64,000 bases of DNA, taken from positions 625,501-689,500 of the forward strand of contig NZ_CP071632.1 of assembly GCF_017357385.1 (NCBI RefSeq), in the 5' to 3' direction. Below are positions 1 to 7,905 of the stretch, piece by piece. The first letter of the stretch is position 1. The number at the start of each line of letters is the position of its first letter. The notes below the pieces were generated by a model that was not told the origin of the DNA, did not search any database, and saw only the letters and a list, made by a program, of their open reading frames with translations. A program made the translations under genes and the position numbers. This DNA is from Rhizobium sp. NZLR1. GTDB taxonomy: Bacteria; Pseudomonadota; Alphaproteobacteria; Rhizobiales; Rhizobiaceae.

Positions 1-1241
1 ACGGCAGCTACAGGATCTCCGGCCAGAAGATCTTCATCTCTGCCGGTGAGCATGATCTCGCCGACAATATCGTCCACCTGGTGCTTGCCCGCATCGAAGG
101 CGCGCCCGAGGGCACCAAGGGCATCTCGCTGTTCATTGTTCCGAAATTCCTCGTCGGCAAGGACGGCGCCCTCGGCGCCCGCAATGCTGTCTCCTGCGGC
201 GCGATCGAGCACAAGATGGGCATCCACGCCAACGCCACCTGCGTCATGAATTACGACGAGGCGACGGGTTTCCTGATCGGCGCCGAAAACCGCGGCCTCA
301 ACGCCATGTTCGTGATGATGAACGAGGCCCGACTGATGGTCGGCCTGCAGGGCATCGCCATTTCCGAGATCGCCTATCAGAACGCCGCCAACTATGCCCG
401 CGACCGTATCCAGGGCCGCTCGCTGTCCGGTCCCAAGGCGCCGGATAAGAAGGCCGATCCGATCATCGTTCATCCCGATATTCGTCGCACCTTGATGACC
501 ATCCGCGCTTTCAACGAGGGTGGCCGGGCCTTTCTGCTGTGGACCGCGCTCAAGTCGGACATTGCTCACCGTGCCACTGACGAGAAGGAGCGCCAGACGG
601 CTGACGATATTCTCGGCCTCGTCACCCCGATCCTCAAGGGCGTGATGACCGATAAGGGCTTCGATCATGCTGTCATGGCCCAGCAGGTTTTCGGCGGCCA
701 CGGCTATATCGAAGAACACGGTATGAGCCAGTATGTGCGCGATGCCCGCATCGCCATGATCTATGAAGGCGCCAACGGCATTCAGGCGCTCGATCTCGTC
801 GGCCGCAAGCTCGCCTTGAACGGCGGCCGTGCCGCCATGGCGCTGTTCAAGGAGATCGGCGATTTCTGCGAAGAGAATCGGGACAATGAAAAACTGTCCT
901 TCTTCACCAAGCATCTGAAGAAGGGCTTGAACGACGCCCAGGGCGCGACCATGTGGTTCATGCAGAACGCCATGGCCAAGCCCGACAATGCCGGCGCCGG
1001 CTCGACTGATTACATGCACCTCTTCGGCCTTGTCGTTCTCGGCTATATGTGGGCAAAGATGGCGAAAGCCGCCGAGGACGGCCTTGCATCCGGCGATGGA
1101 ACCCGTGAGGATTTCCTGAGGAATAAGCTGGTGACCGCCCGCTTCTTCATGGAACGCATCATGCCAGAAACCGCGCTTCGCAAGACCCGTATCGAAGCCG
1201 GTGCAGACACGATGATGGAACTTGCCGCCGAAGCGTTTTGA
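1..1241 (+). CDS. acyl-CoA dehydrogenase, C-terminal part (5' end outside window)
   Basis: The frame is open from base 3, so the start lies left of the window; about 412 C-terminal residues are present. The protein would oxidise fatty acyl-CoA to trans-2-enoyl-CoA with FAD, the first step of beta-oxidation. The first visible residues ([14 protein letters not shown]) are the beta-domain of the long acyl-CoA dehydrogenase family of about 590 residues. [20 protein letters not shown] followed by IYEGANGIQ is the C-terminal FAD/active-site region, where the Glu of YEG is the expected catalytic base. The thiolase and FadB-type genes downstream on the same strand point to one fatty-acid degradation operon. 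Chain-length specificity cannot be read from the sequence. Confidence 0.93.
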   Translation, partial: GSYRISGQKIFISAGEHDLADNIVHLVLARIEGAPEGTKGISLFIVPKFLVGKDGALGARNAVSCGAIEHKMGIHANATCVMNYDEATGFLIGAENRGLNAMFVMMNEARLMVGLQGIAISEIAYQNAANYARDRIQGRSLSGPKAPDKKADPIIVHPDIRRTLMTIRAFNEGGRAFLLWTALKSDIAHRATDEKERQTADDILGLVTPILKGVMTDKGFDHAVMAQQVFGGHGYIEEHGMSQYVRDARIAMIYEGANGIQALDLVGRKLALNGGRAAMALFKEIGDFCEENRDNEKLSFFTKHLKKGLNDAQGATMWFMQNAMAKPDNAGAGSTDYMHLFGLVVLGYMWAKMAKAAEDGLASGDGTREDFLRNKLVTARFFMERIMPETALRKTRIEAGADTMMELAAEAF

Positions 1242-1246
1242 CGAAT

Positions 1247-1405
1247 TCCCCCTTCTCCCCTGCGTGGAGAAGATGTCCGAAGGACAGATGAGGGGGTGAG
1301 CGACGAAGGAGCGAACGGCCGCGCGCAAGCAAGGTCGAGTTTGCCGCGAGCGCCCTCTCATCCGACCTTCGGCCACCTTCTCCCCGAGGGGAGAAGGGGA
1401 GTTGA
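1247..1405. repeat. rhizobial intergenic repeat with inverted ends
   Basis: The gap between the acyl-CoA dehydrogenase and thiolase genes starts with CCCTTCTCCCCTGCGTGGAG and ends with a near-perfect hairpin, CTTCTCCCCGAGGGGAGAAG. The middle contains the AGATGAGGGGG / CCCTCTCATCCGACC pair, which is also inverted. This kind of mosaic palindrome is common between genes in Rhizobium. Here it sits inside a probable operon, so it is likely to be transcribed and folded. Confidence 0.7.
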
Positions 1406-1440
1406 AATTCACCGGCCTCGCCGCCGATAGGGAGCAGAAC

Positions 1441-2649
1441 ATGACCGAGGTTTTTATTTACGACCACGTCCGCACGCCGCGCGGCCGCGGCAAGAAGGAC
1501 GGCGCCCTGCATGAGGTGCCTTCCGTGCGCTTGGCGGCCAAGACGCTGGAAGCGATCCGCGACCGCAACGGGCTCGATACCACGACCGTCGACGACATCA
1601 TCATGGGCTGTGTCGATCCGGTCATGGATGCCGGTGCCGTCATCCCCAAGGCAGCCGCCTTCGAAGCCGGTTATTCCACCAGGGCGCCCGGCATGCAGAT
1701 CTCCAGATTCTGCGCCTCCGGCCTCGATGCCGTCAATTTCGGCGCCGGCAAGATTGCCCAAGGGGCCGACGACATCGTCATCGCGGGCGGCGTCGAAAGC
1801 ATGTCCCGCGTCGGCCTCGGCATGTCCGGCGGCGCCTGGTTCATGGATCCCTCGGTGAATTTCCCGGCCTATTTCATGCCGCAGGGCGTCTCCGCCGATC
1901 TGATCGCCACCAAATATGGTTTCAGCAGAACCGATGTCGACGCCTACGCCGTCGGGAGCCAGAAGCGCGCTGGACATGCCTGGCAGCAGGGTTGGTTCGA
2001 CAAGTCGGTCGTGCCGGTCAAGGATCAGAACGGCCTGACGATCCTTGATAAGGACGAGCATATGCGCCCCGGCACCGACATGCAGGCGCTTGCCTCCCTC
2101 AATCCCTCCTTCCAGATGCCCGGCGAGATGGGCGGGTTCGAGGCCGTCGGAATCCAGGCGCACCCGGAAATCGAGCGCATCAACTATGTCCACCATGCCG
2201 GCAATTCCTCAGGCATCGTCGATGGCGCCGGCGTCGTCCTGCTCGGCTCCAAGGCAGGCGGTCAGAGCATGGGCATGAAGCCGCGCGCCCGCATCAAAGC
2301 CTTCGCCAATATCGGCTCCGATCCGGCCCTGATGCTGACCGGACCGGTCGATGTCACCGAGAAGCTGCTGAAACGGACCGGCATGCGCCTTGCCGACATC
2401 GATCTCTTCGAGTTGAACGAGGCCTTCGCCGCCGTGGTGCTGCGCTATATGCAAGCCTTCGACATCGACCACGACAGGATCAACGTCAATGGCGGCGCCA
2501 TCGCCATGGGTCATCCGCTCGGCGCCACCGGCGCGATGATCCTCGGCACGGTGCTGGACGAGCTCGAACGCCGCGACCTCAACACCGCGCTGGTGACGCT
2601 CTGCATCGGCGCCGGCATGGGTACCGCGACGGTTATCGAAAGGGTCTGA
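1441..2649 (+). CDS. fadA: acetyl-CoA C-acyltransferase (thiolase)
   Basis: This is a thiolase of 402 residues, the usual length for the family. It cleaves 3-ketoacyl-CoA with CoA in the last step of beta-oxidation. The acyl-accepting Cys is near residue 91 in SRFCASGLDAV. The His motif GGAIAMGHPLGATGAM and the C-terminal Cys in LCIGAGMGTA are both present. The ATG at 1441 is chosen over an in-frame codon at 1402 because it follows an AGGGAG ribosome site and gives the typical N-terminus (MTEVFIYDHVRTPRGR). It lies between the acyl-CoA dehydrogenase and FadB-type genes. A biosynthetic acetoacetyl-CoA thiolase is less likely in this context. Confidence 0.93.
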   Translation: MTEVFIYDHVRTPRGRGKKDGALHEVPSVRLAAKTLEAIRDRNGLDTTTVDDIIMGCVDPVMDAGAVIPKAAAFEAGYSTRAPGMQISRFCASGLDAVNFGAGKIAQGADDIVIAGGVESMSRVGLGMSGGAWFMDPSVNFPAYFMPQGVSADLIATKYGFSRTDVDAYAVGSQKRAGHAWQQGWFDKSVVPVKDQNGLTILDKDEHMRPGTDMQALASLNPSFQMPGEMGGFEAVGIQAHPEIERINYVHHAGNSSGIVDGAGVVLLGSKAGGQSMGMKPRARIKAFANIGSDPALMLTGPVDVTEKLLKRTGMRLADIDLFELNEAFAAVVLRYMQAFDIDHDRINVNGGAIAMGHPLGATGAMILGTVLDELERRDLNTALVTLCIGAGMGTATVIERV

Positions 2650-2651
2650 CG

Positions 2652-3035
2652 ATGAGCTTCAACACCGGCACGATCGAAACCGAATATGCCGAGGTCACCG
2701 AGCACTGGTCGCCCCGCGTCATTGCCGATCTCAACGGCCAGAGCGTCAAGCTCGCCAAGGTCCGGGGCCAGCTCGCCTGGCATTCTCACCGCGACGAGGA
2801 CGAGCTTTTTCTCATCTGGAAGGGCGCGCTGACCATCGAATATCGCGACCGCCCGCATGTGCACCTGAACGCCGGCGATTTTCATGTCGTGCCGAGGGGC
2901 GTAGAGCATAATCCGGTGGCGGAGGAGGAATGCTGGATCGTGCTTTTCGAGCCATCGCAGACCAAGCATATCGGCGATGTAGTCACCGAAAAGACGAAGA
3001 CAGTCGACGCGCAGCGCAGCCATTTGCCGGCCTGA
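2652..3035 (+). CDS. small cupin-domain protein
   Basis: This 127-residue single-domain cupin starts 2 bases after the thiolase stop, so it is translationally linked to the operon. Cupin motif 1 is seen as WHSHRDEDELFLIWKG (His, His, Glu ligands) and motif 2 as GDFHVVPRGVEHNP, enough to bind one metal ion. No catalytic function can be assigned. Its position between thiolase and the hydratase/dehydrogenase suggests an accessory or sensing role in fatty-acid breakdown, which is inference. Confidence 0.85.
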   Translation: MSFNTGTIETEYAEVTEHWSPRVIADLNGQSVKLAKVRGQLAWHSHRDEDELFLIWKGALTIEYRDRPHVHLNAGDFHVVPRGVEHNPVAEEECWIVLFEPSQTKHIGDVVTEKTKTVDAQRSHLPA

Positions 3036-3051
3036 TCGGGGAGGAAACCCA

Positions 3052-5265
3052 ATGACCTACATAAATTTCACGCTCGAAACCGACGCCGACGGCATCGCTC
3101 TCGTCACCTGGGACATGCCCGGCAAATCGATGAACGTCTTCACCGCGGAGGTGATGGCCGAGCTCGACGCCATCATCGATGCCACCACCACTGACGCCGC
3201 CGTCAAGGGTGTCGTCATTACCTCGGGCAAGTCCTCCTTCTCCGGCGGCGCCGATCTGTCGATGGTCAAGTCGACGTTCACTTTCTACCAGGATGAGAAA
3301 GAAAAGAGCCCGCAAACGGCCGTGCAGAAACTCTTCGACATGGTCGGCAGCATGACCGGCCTGTTTCGCAAGCTCGAAACATCGGGCAAGCCCTGGGTCT
3401 CCGCCATCAACGGCACCTGCATGGGCGGCGCCTTCGAAATGTCGCTCGCCTGCCACGGCCGCGTCGTCTCCAATGCCAAGAGCGTCAAGATCGCGCTGCC
3501 CGAGGTCAAGGTCGGCATCTTCCCCGGCGCCGGCGGCACACAGCGTGTGCCGCGCCTGGCGAACGCCCAGGATGCGCTGCAGATGATGACGACGGGCCAG
3601 TCGCTGACCGGCTCCCGCGCCAAGGCGATGAACCTCGTGCATCAGGTGGTCGAGCCGGACCAACTGATCCCCGCCGCGAAGCAGATGATCAAGGATGGCC
3701 TGAAACCGGTTGCCCCCTGGGACGAGAAGGGTTTCAAGGCGCCCGGCGGCGGCATCTGGACGCCGGCTTCAGCCCAGCTCTGGCCGGCGGCGCCGGCGAT
3801 CCTGCGTCGGGAGACATCGGGCAATTATCCGGCAGCGCTTGCCATCCTGAAATGTGTCTATGAAGGCCTTCAGGTGCCGTTCGACACCGGCCTGAAGATC
3901 GAGCAGCGTTATTTCACCGAGGTGGTGCAGACCCGCGAAGCCTTCTCGATGATCCGTTCGCTGTTCATCTCCATGCAGGAACTCGGCAAGGGTGCGCGCC
4001 GTCCGGCCGGTCACCCGAAGACCGAGCTGAAACATGTCGGCGTCGTCGGCGCCGGCTTCATGGGCGCTTCGATCGCCTATGTTACGGCCGCCGCCGGCAT
4101 TCCGGTGACGCTGATCGACCGTGACTTGGAGGCTGCTGCCAAGGGAAAGGCCGTCTGCGAAGGTCTCGTCAAGGATTCCGTCGGTAAGGGGCGATTTACG
4201 CAGGACGAGGCCGCAGCCCTGCTCTCTCGCATCACGCCCTCGGCCGATTACGCCGACCTCACCAATGCCGATCTGGTCATCGAGGCGGTGTTCGAGGATC
4301 GCCAGGTGAAGAAAGCGGTGATCGAGGCTGTGGAAGCCGTGCTGCCGCAAGGAGCGATCTTAGCCTCCAATACCTCGACCCTGCCGATTACCGGGCTGGC
4401 GAAGAATTCCAAGCGCCCGGCCGATTTCATCGGCATCCATTTCTTCTCGCCGGTGGAAAAGATGATGCTGACCGAGGTCATCCTCGGTAAGGAGACCGGC
4501 GACAAAGCGCTGGCCGTCGCTCTCGACTATGTCGCGGCGATCAAGAAGACGCCGATCGTCGTCAACGACACCCGCGGCTTCTTCGTCAATCGCTGCGTGC
4601 TGCGTTACATGTCGGAAAGCTACGACATGCTGATCGAAGGCGTGCCGCCCGCGATGATCGAGAATGCCGCCAAGATGGCCGGCATGCCGGTGGGTCCGTT
4701 GGCACTCAACGACGAGGTCGCCATCGATCTCTCGCTGAAAATCCTCAAGGCCACGGCCGCCGATCTCGGCGAGAAGGCGATCGACCTCAGGCATATGGAA
4801 CTGATCTCCCGCATGGTGGAAAAGGAGGGCCGCTTAGGCCGCAAGAATTCCAAGGGCTTCTACGATTATCCGCCGAAACCGGCCAAGAAATCGCTTTGGC
4901 CCGAGTTGAAGAGCCTCTACCCGCAGAAGAAAGCGGATGACGTCGACATCGCCGTTCTCAAGCAACGCTTCCTTGTCACCATCGCGCTCGAAGCCGCCCG
5001 CACCGTCGAGGAAGGCATCGTCACCGATCCGCGCGAGGCCGACGTCGGCTCGATCCTCGGCTTCGGCTTCGCGCCCTATACCGGCGGGGCGCTGAGTTAT
5101 ATCGACGGGATGGGCGCGAAGGCCTTCGTGGAACTGGCGGAGAAGTTAGCTGAGGCTTACGGAGACCATTTCAAGCCGACGTCATTGTTGAAAGACTTGG
5201 CCGCCAATGGTGAGACTTTTTACGGACGGTTCGATCCCTATGCAGGGGCGAAGGCAGCGGCGTAA
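3052..5265 (+). CDS. fadB: 3-hydroxyacyl-CoA dehydrogenase / enoyl-CoA hydratase (FadB/FadJ type)
   Basis: This bifunctional beta-oxidation enzyme of 737 residues hydrates enoyl-CoA and then oxidises 3-hydroxyacyl-CoA with NAD. Residues 1-300 form the crotonase domain; GGAFEMSLACHGRV and PEVKVGIFPGAGGTQR carry the two expected catalytic Glu positions. The NAD-binding fold follows near residue 330 (GVVGAGFMGASIAY). GIHFFSPVEKMMLTEVI holds the dehydrogenase His. A C-terminal helical domain completes the alpha-subunit architecture. The ATG follows a GGGGAGGAAACCCA ribosome site, 16 bases after the cupin gene. It is the last gene of the operon. Confidence 0.95.
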   Translation: MTYINFTLETDADGIALVTWDMPGKSMNVFTAEVMAELDAIIDATTTDAAVKGVVITSGKSSFSGGADLSMVKSTFTFYQDEKEKSPQTAVQKLFDMVGSMTGLFRKLETSGKPWVSAINGTCMGGAFEMSLACHGRVVSNAKSVKIALPEVKVGIFPGAGGTQRVPRLANAQDALQMMTTGQSLTGSRAKAMNLVHQVVEPDQLIPAAKQMIKDGLKPVAPWDEKGFKAPGGGIWTPASAQLWPAAPAILRRETSGNYPAALAILKCVYEGLQVPFDTGLKIEQRYFTEVVQTREAFSMIRSLFISMQELGKGARRPAGHPKTELKHVGVVGAGFMGASIAYVTAAAGIPVTLIDRDLEAAAKGKAVCEGLVKDSVGKGRFTQDEAAALLSRITPSADYADLTNADLVIEAVFEDRQVKKAVIEAVEAVLPQGAILASNTSTLPITGLAKNSKRPADFIGIHFFSPVEKMMLTEVILGKETGDKALAVALDYVAAIKKTPIVVNDTRGFFVNRCVLRYMSESYDMLIEGVPPAMIENAAKMAGMPVGPLALNDEVAIDLSLKILKATAADLGEKAIDLRHMELISRMVEKEGRLGRKNSKGFYDYPPKPAKKSLWPELKSLYPQKKADDVDIAVLKQRFLVTIALEAARTVEEGIVTDPREADVGSILGFGFAPYTGGALSYIDGMGAKAFVELAEKLAEAYGDHFKPTSLLKDLAANGETFYGRFDPYAGAKAAA

Positions 5266-5314
5266 GCCGTTTCGCGGTGTGGGTTTTGAGGGGGCAATCT
5301 TTACCGTCATACCG

Positions 5315-5490
5315 TGGCCGCCCCCTCTGCCCTGCCGGGCATCTCCCCCACAAGTGGGGAGATTGGCTGGGCGCGAGGATCTCCCCGAATCTTGTCCGTC
5401 ACGGCTAGTCGCAGGAGAGGTCCGGTGGGCGTGCTACTTGCCGATCTCCCCACCTGTGAGGGAGATGCCCGGCAGGGCAGAGGGCGCCGC
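5315..5490. repeat. long inverted repeat (about 51-bp arms, palindromic mosaic element)
   Basis: The left arm at about 5315-5365 (CTGCCCTGCCGGGCATCTCC core, then GTGGGGAGATTGGC) reappears inverted at about 5440-5490 with only a few mismatches. About 75 bases lie between the arms. It fills most of the gap between fadB and the cold-shock gene. The type is typical of Rhizobium intergenic mosaic elements. No open frame of its own is credible. Confidence 0.8.
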
Positions 5491-5616
5491 CGCGGCACGA
5501 CGGCAAAGACCCTTTCGCCCCAAGAGCACGAACTCGACTTTTCCGTGTTGCGGCCTTGTCACGGACACAATTTCCGATTAAACGTTCACGCATCGATCTT
5601 GCTAGATGAACTTTGA

Positions 5617-5634
5617 AACGACGCTCGCGTCGTT
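5617..5634. promoter_or_regulatory. palindrome in the cold-shock gene leader
   Basis: AACGACGC-TC-GCGTCGTT is an 8-2-8 perfect inverted repeat about 95 bases before the cold-shock start codon. It could fold in a long 5' leader, as expected for temperature-responsive csp mRNAs, or be a protein site. The leader reading is inference. Confidence 0.45.
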
Positions 5635-5726
5635 CCTGGCGAACTTCCTCCAAAATCGGTTTTCATCGCCGCTCGGCATTTGCCCGGGCGGCAATCTTCT
5701 ATGAACGATTCGAAAAGGATATCGTC

Positions 5727-5936
5727 ATGAGCACAGGTACCGTTAAGTGGTTCAACGCAACCAAGGGCTTCGGCTTCATTCAGCCGGATGACGGCGCTGC
5801 CGACGTTTTCGTCCACATCTCGGCCGTTGAACGCGCCGGCATGCGTGACCTCAAGGATGGCCAGAAGCTGTCTTACGAGCTCGTCCGCGACAACAAGTCC
5901 GGCAAAATGTCGGCAGACCGCCTCCAGGCGGCTTAA
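5727..5936 (+). CDS. cspA: cold-shock protein, CspA family
   Basis: This is a 69-residue single cold-shock domain protein that binds single-stranded RNA/DNA and acts as an RNA chaperone. RNP1 (KGFGFIQP) and RNP2 (VFVHIS) are both present, and the length is normal. The ATG at 5727 gives the canonical [10 protein letters not shown] start and follows AAAGGAT; upstream in-frame codons are ignored. It is probably monocistronic: a palindrome lies in the leader and a terminator hairpin about 95 bases downstream. Rhizobia carry several csp paralogues, so the exact symbol is uncertain. Confidence 0.93.
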   Translation: MSTGTVKWFNATKGFGFIQPDDGAADVFVHISAVERAGMRDLKDGQKLSYELVRDNKSGKMSADRLQAA

Positions 5937-6029
5937 GTTTGGCGCGTCCTCTCGGACGCGTGGAGCTTTGAATATCATCTCCGGATCGTGACCACGGATG
6001 TACTGGCACGGTTCGTTGAGATGGCAGGG

Positions 6030-6055
6030 AAGGTCGGGTTAGCCCGGCCTTTTTT
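6030..6055 (+). terminator. rho-independent terminator after the cold-shock gene
   Basis: AAGGTCGGG-TTAG-CCCGGCCTT forms a 9-bp stem with one G-U pair and is followed by a run of T. It lies about 95 bases beyond the cspA stop and before the oppositely oriented MarR gene. Confidence 0.8.
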
Positions 6056-6092
6056 ATTTGCGTCAGCCTCGGCCGTATCACCGCAAGGCCAA

Positions 6093-6536
6093 TCAGCCTC
6101 CGGGCGCCCCGTCAGCCTCCAGCATCTCCATGACCCGCAGCATCACCGCCCGCGCCGCATCGAGCTCGGCTGACGTAAACGCAGCACCCAGCCCGTCCGC
6201 CCATCCGGCCTGCGCCACCTCGATTACCCCCAGCCGTGCGGTCCCTTCCGCCGTCAGCCGCACCAGCTTGGCCCGCTGGTGCTGCGGGTTCTCCGCATAG
6301 GCGATCAGCCCTTCACCCTCCAGCACATCGGCAAGCCGTTGCACGCCCTGGCGAGCGAGGCCGAGCGCGCGGGCGATCTGCGCCACCGACATGTCGCCGC
6401 GCCTTGCCGCGGCCAGCACCTGCCAGCGGGCGCTTGTCTGTCCTGCAGGCTTTGCCAGCTGGTCGCCCGCCGCCGTCAGATGGCCGGCCAGGCGAAGGGC
6501 GGTGATTGCGAAAGCGGAAAAGGCATTCCCTTCCAT
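6093..6536 (-). CDS. MarR-family transcriptional regulator
   Basis: This is a winged-helix regulator of 147 residues. The start MEGNAF is preferred because GGAG lies 7 bases before it and it gives standard MarR length; an earlier in-frame start at 6593 would lie inside the operator region. The helix-turn-helix is around residues 55-85 ([20 protein letters not shown]), followed by the wing ([16 protein letters not shown]). It is divergent from the GFA-type gene, and two copies of a GACAACA palindrome lie in the shared promoter. It probably represses both genes. The ligand is unknown. Confidence 0.88.
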   Translation of the reverse strand: MEGNAFSAFAITALRLAGHLTAAGDQLAKPAGQTSARWQVLAAARRGDMSVAQIARALGLARQGVQRLADVLEGEGLIAYAENPQHQRAKLVRLTAEGTARLGVIEVAQAGWADGLGAAFTSAELDAARAVMLRVMEMLEADGAPGG

Positions 6537-6560
6537 CGTCCGCTCCGGTCGATTCTGTTT

Positions 6561-6610
6561 GACAACATGTTGTCTATTTTGTATCTCATTCATAGTGACA
6601 ACATATTGTC
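6561..6610. promoter_or_regulatory. twin palindromic operators of the MarR regulator
   Basis: GACAACATGTTGTC (6561-6574) is a perfect 14-bp palindrome, and GACAACATATTGTC (6597-6610) is the same site with one changed base. Their centres are 36 bp apart, between the divergent MarR and GFA-type genes. MarR proteins bind palindromes of this size. Assignment to the adjacent regulator is inference from position. Confidence 0.7.
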
Positions 6611-6651
6611 ATATCGAGGCACTGAACGCAATATTGAAGGAGGAGCGCGCC

Positions 6652-7056
6652 ATGAAGAAAACCTACAAGGGAAGCTGCCACTGCGGCAGAGTGCACTACG
6701 AGGTGGATATCGACCTCGAGGAGGGCACCGGCCGCTGCAATTGTTCGATCTGCGCCAAGCGGCGCTATTGGGGCGCCAACGTCAAGCCCGAGGATTTTCG
6801 TCTGACGTGCGACGAGGCGGAAACGGCTGACTACCAGTTCAACACGATGAGCGGTCACCACCGCTTCTGTCGCACCTGCGGCGTGCCCGCCTTTGGCGAC
6901 GGTTATGTCGAGGCGATCGGCGGCGCCTATGTCTCGATCAACATCGCCTGCCTCGACGATATCACCCCTGAGGAACTGGCAGCACTGCCGGTCCGTTATT
7001 ACGACGGCAGGCATGATGCCTGGTGGAACGAACCGGCGGTGACGAGTTATCTCTGA
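6652..7056 (+). CDS. GFA-family zinc protein (glutathione-dependent formaldehyde-activating-like)
   Basis: This 134-residue GFA-fold protein begins at the ATG after a strong GAAGGAGGAG ribosome site. The cysteine pattern fits two zinc sites: CHCG near residue 10, CNCSIC near residue 32 and CRTCG near residue 80. Family members were named for glutathione-formaldehyde adduct formation, but many have other or unknown roles, so a substrate should not be inferred. It is divergent from a MarR regulator and has that regulator's candidate operators in its promoter. Confidence 0.85.
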   Translation: MKKTYKGSCHCGRVHYEVDIDLEEGTGRCNCSICAKRRYWGANVKPEDFRLTCDEAETADYQFNTMSGHHRFCRTCGVPAFGDGYVEAIGGAYVSINIACLDDITPEELAALPVRYYDGRHDAWWNEPAVTSYL

Positions 7057-7177
7057 GGCGATTCCGGCAAGACTGCGCGGCGGTTTTGCGTCCGGAATTA
7101 CGAAAACGGAAATGCATCCTTGTCGGATCGTCCTCTTGCCGTTCGTCCTCTGTCTATAACGGAAAAGGAGAACGGTT

Positions 7178-7642
7178 GTGAAAGACGAAGCCAATGTCAG
7201 GCACGAAGAAGAGGCGATCATCGCCATGCTGATGATGCGGGCCAAGGCGCTCAGCGAAAAGAACGCCGAGGAGGCGCTGTCCTATGAGGTCGAGGATTCC
7301 GTCGAGTTCTCGCTGGCGCCGCCGCTCGTCAGCAATGGCAAGGACGCGGCCGGCCTACAGGCCTGGTTCGATACCTGGGAAGGCCCGATCGGCGGCGAAG
7401 TGCGCGATGCCAGATTGACGGTCGGCGGGGATGTCGCCTTCTGGAGTGGTCTCCTGCGCATGACCGGGACCAAGACCGATGGGGCCGAGGTCGATCTCTG
7501 GTTCCGCCAGACCCTCGGCCTCGTCAAGCGGGATGGCCGCTGGCTGGTTGCCCATCAGCACGCCTCGGTGCCCTTCGCCATGGATGGCAGCGGCCGCGCG
7601 CTGCTCGATCTGAAACCGCAAAGTGCAGACCCTGTTGAATAA
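7178..7642 (+). CDS. SnoaL/DUF4440-like small protein
   Basis: This 154-residue protein has the layout of the NTF2-like/SnoaL fold: an N-terminal helix (EEAIIAMLMMRAKALSEKN), a central AWFDTW segment and a C-terminal sheet (WFRQTLGLVKRDGRWLVAHQ) typical of ketosteroid-isomerase-like proteins. The start follows AAAAGGAGAACGGTT (GTG neighbourhood). No catalytic residues can be assigned with confidence. It may be co-transcribed with the GFA-type gene 121 bases upstream. Confidence 0.8.
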   Translation: MKDEANVRHEEEAIIAMLMMRAKALSEKNAEEALSYEVEDSVEFSLAPPLVSNGKDAAGLQAWFDTWEGPIGGEVRDARLTVGGDVAFWSGLLRMTGTKTDGAEVDLWFRQTLGLVKRDGRWLVAHQHASVPFAMDGSGRALLDLKPQSADPVE

Positions 7643-7657
7643 TTCCGTTGCCGGTCA

Positions 7658-7762
7658 AGCATGTCGCACAGACCGCGCAGCGGTTTTACGGCAAAGACAT
7701 ACGCAAAAAACAAAGACCTAAAGCGCGAGGAGCGAATCTGAAAGATCGCGACGCGCTTTAGA
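7658..7762 (+). repeat. dispersed repeat, copy A
   Basis: This is a full-length copy of an element found four times in the window. Landmarks are GCATGTCGC, then GCGCAGCGGTTTT, GACATACGCAAAA, GACCTAAAGCGCGAGGAGCG and a final GATCGCGACGCGCTTTAG. It lies between the SnoaL-like gene and the chemoreceptor gene. Other copies are at 11644, 34864 and, inverted, 41101. Confidence 0.75.
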
Positions 7763-7905
7763 GAATAAGAACTTTGTTTTAATCAAATTTTGCAAGCATG
7801 GAGATTGGGAGGCCTTCAGTTTCTGCTGGATGACGGTTGTTTATACGTGCCGGCGAATTGGACTTAAGGCGTGCGTCAGTACAGCAGCGAAGGCGGGCGG
7901 AGAAC

